Positions 58,837-64,000 of a stretch of DNA of 64,000 bases are shown piece after piece. The DNA is from Alnus glutinosa (lineage: Eukaryota; Streptophyta; Magnoliopsida; Fagales; Betulaceae), in assembly GCF_958979055.1 (NCBI RefSeq), contig NC_084892.1:4295501-4359500 (forward strand), in the 5' to 3' direction. The translations under genes were made by a program, and so were the position numbers. Numbering within the stretch: the first letter of the stretch is position 1; each line of letters begins with the position of its first letter. The notes beneath the pieces are model-generated. The model was not told the DNA's origin and did not search any database. It saw only the letters and a list, made by a program, of their open reading frames with translations.

Positions 58837-59589
58837 GTTAACAAGACTGTATTGGTAAACAAGAACTCGTTGCAAGTGTTGTGGGATGTGCAGGATTGGT
58901 TGTTTAGCAGCCCTGGCATGGGGCATGTTTTGTTTGTATTCAAGCCAGGGCCCAGGGGCACCAGAATGTGAAAGTGACATTGAGGGCAGAAACTATTGAC
59001 AGCGATGGCACCACTAGTGGGTATTACTCTACTCGGACTAATGCTAATGTAACGTCACCTGAATTCTGCCTTTTTCTTCATGCTTGGAACTTGGAAGATT
59101 GAGTTGTCACAGTTTTACTTTTACATACATATATTTATGTAGTTATCCATGAAGTCAACATTTTGGCAAGATTACAATGAAGAGCAATATTATTAACTTG
59201 ATTTACTTAAAAAAAAAAAAATTGAAAATTATTTGGGCCCAACACTTTTTTTTTCGCCCGCTGTATATACTTGGCATGATTATTGCAGTCTGCAGAGGAT
59301 CTTTCATCGGTTTAGTGCTGCCTGTGGCTATCATATTGGGCCAAAATAGACTAAAATGTTTTTTATTTTTAATTATTATTATTATTATTTTTAATGGCTA
59401 AAAATGTTTAACAGAAGCCAAAAAAAAAAAAAAAAAGGTTCAATACTCAAAATAGGCCCAAACATTCAATTTTTTTTTAAATTTTAGTACCCAATCCGAA
59501 TAACCGGGTACCAACCGATAACTGCTAGTTAACCACTGGTTGTTACAAACCCAGTTATCGGAGTCGGTTGGTGATTTTGGCCAACCGGC

Positions 59590-60240
59590 TTTGAGCTTTC
59601 ACCCTAGTGGCTAAGCCACCTCCCAGGGCTTAGAGGGTGGCTTGATCACCTCCAAATGGTAAAATGGGGGTTCAAAACCACTCCCAATAGCCTTGGGGGT
59701 GCCACGGCCACCCCCGTAAGACTTGGGGGTGGTTTCGGTCACCCCTATAGTCGGTATGGGGTGGCTGAACCACCATCAATAAACAAAAATTCTTACATTT
59801 TATTTTATTTTATTTGTCTCTATAGCCCCTTGGGGTGGCTGTGTCACCTCTAATTGGCTTGTGGTTGGTTTCGGCCACCCCCTACATTTAGTTAGTCTTG
59901 GGGGTGGCTGAACCACCATCAATGAGCCAAAATCCCTACATTTTATTTTATTTGTCTTTTTAGCCCTTTGAGGGTGGCTGTGTCATCCCTAATTGGCTTA
60001 ATGAAGGTTTCGGCTACCCCTACAGTTAGTTAGTTTTGGGGGTCGCTCGATCACCCCTATAGGCCATATGAGTGGTTTCGGCCACCTCAAAAAAAAAAAA
60101 AAAAAAAAAAAAAGGTAAGTGTTCTCATTAGGGGTGACTGAAACCATTCCCAAGGGGCTAAAAGGACAAAATAAAAATAAAAATGTAGGGATTTGACCCA
60201 TTAGAGGTGGCGGAAACCACCCCCAACCACCTCTTTAGTG
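59590..60240. repeat. GGTGGC/GCCACC-rich tandem and inverted repeats
   Basis: A unit of about 145 bases (GGGGGTGGCTGAACCACCATC ... GGTTTCGGC) occurs twice at 59753-60040. A related copy lies inverted at 60110-60230. Similar palindromic clusters occur at 11650-11720 and 57160-57260. Confidence 0.75.
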
Positions 60241-60289
60241 TTTTTTTTTTTTTTTTTTAAAGTTTTATGTGTTTTGTTTTGTTTTTTTA

Positions 60290-60524
60290 ATTATTTTTCT
60301 TGATTTTTACGTTTATTTTTTTATTTTTTTATTAAGGTATATAACACGTGTCAAGTTTCAATTCATTTAACGTAGAATTTCGTTAGTTTTATTGACGACA
60401 GATGGTATAAGTAGTATTTGGGCATATGCCTATAAATAAGATACATCATGTGATCGAAAGTGAAAATTGATAGACGAAAAAAATGAAGTTGTTAAAACCC
60501 AAAGGGTAAAAATGTATTTAACTC
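60290..60524 (-). repeat. Right terminal inverted repeat of the third Mutator-like element
   Basis: Inverted copy of 57906-58150 with moderate divergence. Confidence 0.75.
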
Positions 60525-61258
60525 AAAAAAAATAAACAATATCTTACTTCGAGGAACTTAACCTTATGGACAATCGAGATTTTTTTATTCTTTAAAAAAA
60601 AAACAAATGAATCAAGATTGTCTTAAAGTAAAAGAGTAATACTATTATTCACATTTATTTATTACATTCACTCATATAAAGTGTTTTAAGTGATTTTTAT
60701 TTTTTTATTTATTTATTTTTAACATGACTAATATCAGAATGCACTTAAAATATGCCATGTTAAGTATGAAATGAGTATGTTCATATTTATTTATTACAGT
60801 CACTCATGTAAAGTAGTTTGAATGATTTTTATTTATTTTAAGTGACTAACATGAGAATGCACTTAAAACGTAGTCAATATAAAATAAGTGTGCTAAGAGA
60901 TAAATATAAAATCAACTACCTAATGATGCTAATCCTTTCTTCTTCTTCTTTTTTGATTAAAAATGCTAATCCTTTCTTATCGAAGATAACTTATGTTTTT
61001 TTTTTTTTTTTTTTTTTTTTTAATAAAAGAGAGCCCTAATCTTTTGAATCACATTTCGTTTTTTTTGGGGTCCAAACCGAAGGACTTGCTAACCCGATCC
61101 TCCTGATTCCTGGGTCAGTTGGAGCCTTGGAGGATTCGGATTTCGGACCCTTTTGAAGGAAACAGGTCTACCAAAAGAGGCATTTCAAAGGAACAATTCC
61201 CTCCTCAGTCCTCTCTCAAGTCGTGGTGTAGACCGTGCGGTGCCGACGACGTCGTACA
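60525..61258. other. Intergenic region upstream of P5CR
   Basis: A roughly 130-base unit is repeated at about 60646-60775 and 60780-60895 (TATTTATTACA(T/G)TCACTCAT cores). A poly-T run ends at 61021. The last 200 bases are more GC-rich and probably contain the P5CR promoter and leader; no TATA box is obvious. Confidence 0.5.
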
Positions 61259-62881
61259 ATGGAAATGGCTCCCATTCCGAGCGAGACGTACAAGCTAGGG
61301 TTTATCGGGGCGGGAAAATTGGCGGAGAGCATCTCCAGAGGAGTGGTCCGATCCGGCGTGTTGCCTCCTTCCCGTATCCGTACGTCCCACTCCAACGCCG
61401 ACCGCCGCAACGCCTTCCAGTCCTTCGGTGTCACCGTTCTCCCCCGCAACGACGACGTATCATCCATCCCTTCCCCTCCGCGCTCTCTTTTTCGTTTTCT
61501 TTTCTGCTCTTAGACTGGAATTCGATTCCTATTTTCTCATGCTGACAGGTGGTTGAAGATAGTGATGTGGTCATTTTCTCCGTAAAACCTCAAGTTGGTA
61601 TAATTTCATTAAATTCTTAGTAATAGGAATCAAAACCAAATTTAGACGTTTATGGATAATATTTTCGTAGATGCTGTTGTTGTGAGTTTCTCTATTGCAT
61701 AATCATTTCCACATTTTTCTGTTTTTGCAGTCAAAGATGTAGTCTTGCAGTTGAAGCCACTGCTTTCGGAAAAGAAGCTTCTGGTTTCGGTTGCTGCTGG
61801 AATCAAATTGAAAGATCTGGAGGTTTGTGAAACAGAGTGCTTTCTTACTAAATGAAAATTTCACTCTTTTACCATACGTTTGAGTTCTTAATTTTCAAAC
61901 TCTACATACTTCATTGAAGTGATCTGTTTCATTCAGGAATGGGCTGGTCAAAGCCGATTTATTAGGGTAATGCCAAATACTCCATCAGCTGTAGGCGAGG
62001 CAGCAAGTGGTATAATTTTATTTTTTATATTTATTTTTTGTTTAATGTATAATTTTCATCACCTCCATCTTGCAAAATTTATCATGTTAAATCATACTTC
62101 TTGTTTTACCAAGTTGTAATTTTTTTTTCCTGACTTTTGTTTAAGGTTACTCAATACCAAATGCACCCGCAACTTTGCTGGGATGACTGATTTTACCCTG
62201 TTCGTTAATCATCCTTCCTTTGGCTTTTAAGCTAGAATTCTGCCTCCTGTAAATCATAAAAAAAAAATAGCAATGCATTTTGTTAGGGGCCTCATATGAC
62301 AAATGTGGGAAATTGAGTATACTCATAGCGAATTCATATTCCCTAACTTCATAGTGAATTTTCTTTTTCCCTGTTTAAATTGTGTATGGATTTGTTAGTA
62401 TTGAAGTTTATGACCTGGAAATCACTGCAGCTCATCGTGATGGGTGCATTTGTTAATATCATCTGTTCTCAAAGTTTATGTGCGAGCAGGGGGATATAAT
62501 AGTGTACTCATTTCTTGGCCCATAGAGAGTAATAATATGTATATTATGAATGATATTTGCTATATGAGGTCGATTCTTATAGTTCATTGTAATTAGTTAG
62601 AAGGCCACGTTGTGTGTCACTTTCAAATAATATGAGGGCATTAGTTTCTCATATACAAGTTATCTTTCAAAGATTATGAGGGCAAGCAATGCCTTTCCCT
62701 TGTTTGAAACATCTAGTTACCTTTGGAATAATTTCCTGACACGGAGACTTCAAATATTTGCTTTGCACAGGTTTACAAAATATGTGCAACATGTGGTCTT
62801 AGTAACAGCATGAATGAAAAAAGAAAAAAAAAACATGAAAAAGGTTGAGGAAGGGCTAATTACTGTAATACAGTAGATTTG

Positions 62882-62925
<44 letters not shown>

Positions 62926-63858
62926 CTGTAGAAGGTGAAAGCATTGAATCTCTTAGCTGATGACAAGAGTAATAGAATCTCGGAAACCACAACCAGTTGT
63001 ACAGTAATTGTACAGAAAAGAATTTATCAAGGTTCCACTAAGCTCTGTATCATTAAATGTACCGTTATTTCTCTTCTACCAAGCTGTCCACACAATATAA
63101 AGTGGTACTGCCTCCCTATCCACACTACTCCCATGGCGATGAGATTTTCCTCTCGAAACTGCAAATTCTCCACCAGTCCCAGGCATCACCTGTTGTATCC
63201 TGAATAGAGATAAAGCTAAGGACCTAATCTCACGCACTGCAACACCTTTTGTTTGCACATTTTATCAAGAGGTTGAACATGGATCATAAGAACACCATTT
63301 CCTCTGTCACACGAATCTTTCTACTCTTCAAATCTTGTAGTTCTTGTTTGCATTACTTTCTTTTGCATCTACTTTTGTGAAAAACATCAAAATGGAAGGG
63401 TCTCTAATCTGCTTGCATTTGGTAGTTATGAGCTTGGGAGGATCTGCAACAAAAGAAGATGGAGACCTAATTGCTAAATTATTTGGATCAGTTGGCAAGA
63501 TGTGGAGAGCCGATGAGAAATTGTTTGATGCAATCACTGGTCTGAGGTATATGGCATCTGTGAATGCATAAGAGCCATACTGTTTAATACCTTGCCACAC
63601 AAAACTTATATTCAATGGTTTTAGCCAGTTTTATTTAAAAAAGTTCCTGGGTTGATCAAGCGAGCACAAATTATGTATTTGTATTTGCAGAGACAGAGAT
63701 TAGCCGGCTGCAATTTATTTTAACGTAGATTCTTTTTCCTGAAAATGTTCAGTGGCAGTGGCCCAGCATATATATACTTAGCCATAGAAGCTTTGGCTGA
63801 TGGAGGAGTGGCTGCAGGTCTACCACGAGAACTTGCACTGGGTCTAGCTTCTCAAACT
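61259..63858 (+). CDS. P5CR: Pyrroline-5-carboxylate reductase, exons 1-6 (runs off right edge)
   Basis: The enzyme makes proline from pyrroline-5-carboxylate with NAD(P)H, the last step of proline synthesis. Exons: 61259-61456, 61549-61597, 61731-61822, 61937-62009, 63426-63546, 63753-63858. They join in frame to 213 codons of a usual plant length near 276; the last part lies outside the window. The N-terminal dinucleotide-binding loop is [13 protein letters not shown] (residues 13-25). [25 protein letters not shown] and [35 protein letters not shown] are family signatures. All introns are GT-AG. The ATG at 61259 was chosen because it opens the frame just before the Rossmann strand; a second in-frame ATG lies two codons on. 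Intron 4 (62010-63425) is unusually long. Confidence 0.95.
62887..62921. repeat. (TA)n microsatellite in P5CR intron 4
   Basis: About 17 TA units; a likely polymorphic marker within a gene. Confidence 0.9.
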
Positions 63859-64000
63859 GTAAGTACATTTATACTGGCATTATGTTCTCATTCAATTAGT
63901 CATTTAGTTTGCTGATGCTTTTACAGGAACTAGGAGTTGATTGATCTCTTGGCAAGATACTTTTAAGCTCACTCCAAATCACCAAAATATATAAATAACT

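Larger units (their letters stand above)
57906..60524. mobile_element. Third Mutator-like element, non-autonomous (2.6 kb)
   Basis: The left end (57906, GGGTTAAATACCTTTTTGCC) and the inverted right end (60524, GAGTTAAATACATTTTTACC) align over about 230-250 bases, including CACTTTCGATCACATGA and TTGACACGTGTCATATACC-like blocks. The flanks are A-rich and the 9-base duplication is not clear. The interior has a solo LTR, microsatellites and GGTGGC-rich repeats, but no protein. Confidence 0.75.

Noticed and set aside
60525-60540. 9-base target duplication for the third Mutator-like element
   Set aside because: Both flanks are A-rich and no convincing 9-mer match could be fixed.

Overview
This is plant nuclear DNA, from a eudicot. 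It has intron-containing genes with GT-AG junctions and TATA boxes, plant-specific families (DUF247, plant MORC, pyrroline-5-carboxylate reductase), AT-rich intergenic sequence with long A/T runs and microsatellites, and many plant transposable elements (TEs). The species cannot be named from the sequence; a large, TE-rich woody eudicot genome would fit.

Layout. A small SAM-dependent methyltransferase (MT) gene is repeated along the minus strand. Copy A (33-182) is only a first exon and runs off the left edge. Copy B (1865-2870) carries a one-base frameshift. Copies C (28963-30198) and D (46812-50106) look intact. A fifth unit (9461-about 9850) keeps only the copied promoter. Flanking sequence was duplicated with the genes, and the units have since been pushed apart by insertions. 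A DUF247 gene (6570-9325, +) lies between copies B and C. A pyrroline-5-carboxylate reductase gene (61259 to past the right edge, +) closes the window.

Most of the remainder is nested mobile DNA whose order can be read from target-site duplications. Region 11344-28459 is a Mutator-like element with captured gene pieces. It was split by a Ty3/gypsy element (12063-26389), which was split by a Ty1/copia element (17065-25589), which was split by a 3.0 kb solo LTR (18804-21831). Region 31384-33453 is a non-autonomous LTR element. Region 34664-46462 is an old copia element whose leader carries hAT-type miniature elements and whose 3' LTR is split by a 4.6 kb hAT element (41528-46142). Region 50771-56174 is a Pack-MULE-like element carrying the C-terminal half of a MORC gene with its introns. 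Region 57906-60524 is a third Mutator-like element with a nested solo LTR.

Likely expressed host genes are few: MT copies C and D, the DUF247 gene if its LTR-like insertion is spliced out, and P5CR. The most notable points are the insertion in the DUF247 coding sequence, whose target duplication supplies an in-frame splice acceptor; the element carrying part of a MORC silencing gene; and the datable multi-level TE nest. All homology calls are by eye from motifs; no search was run.
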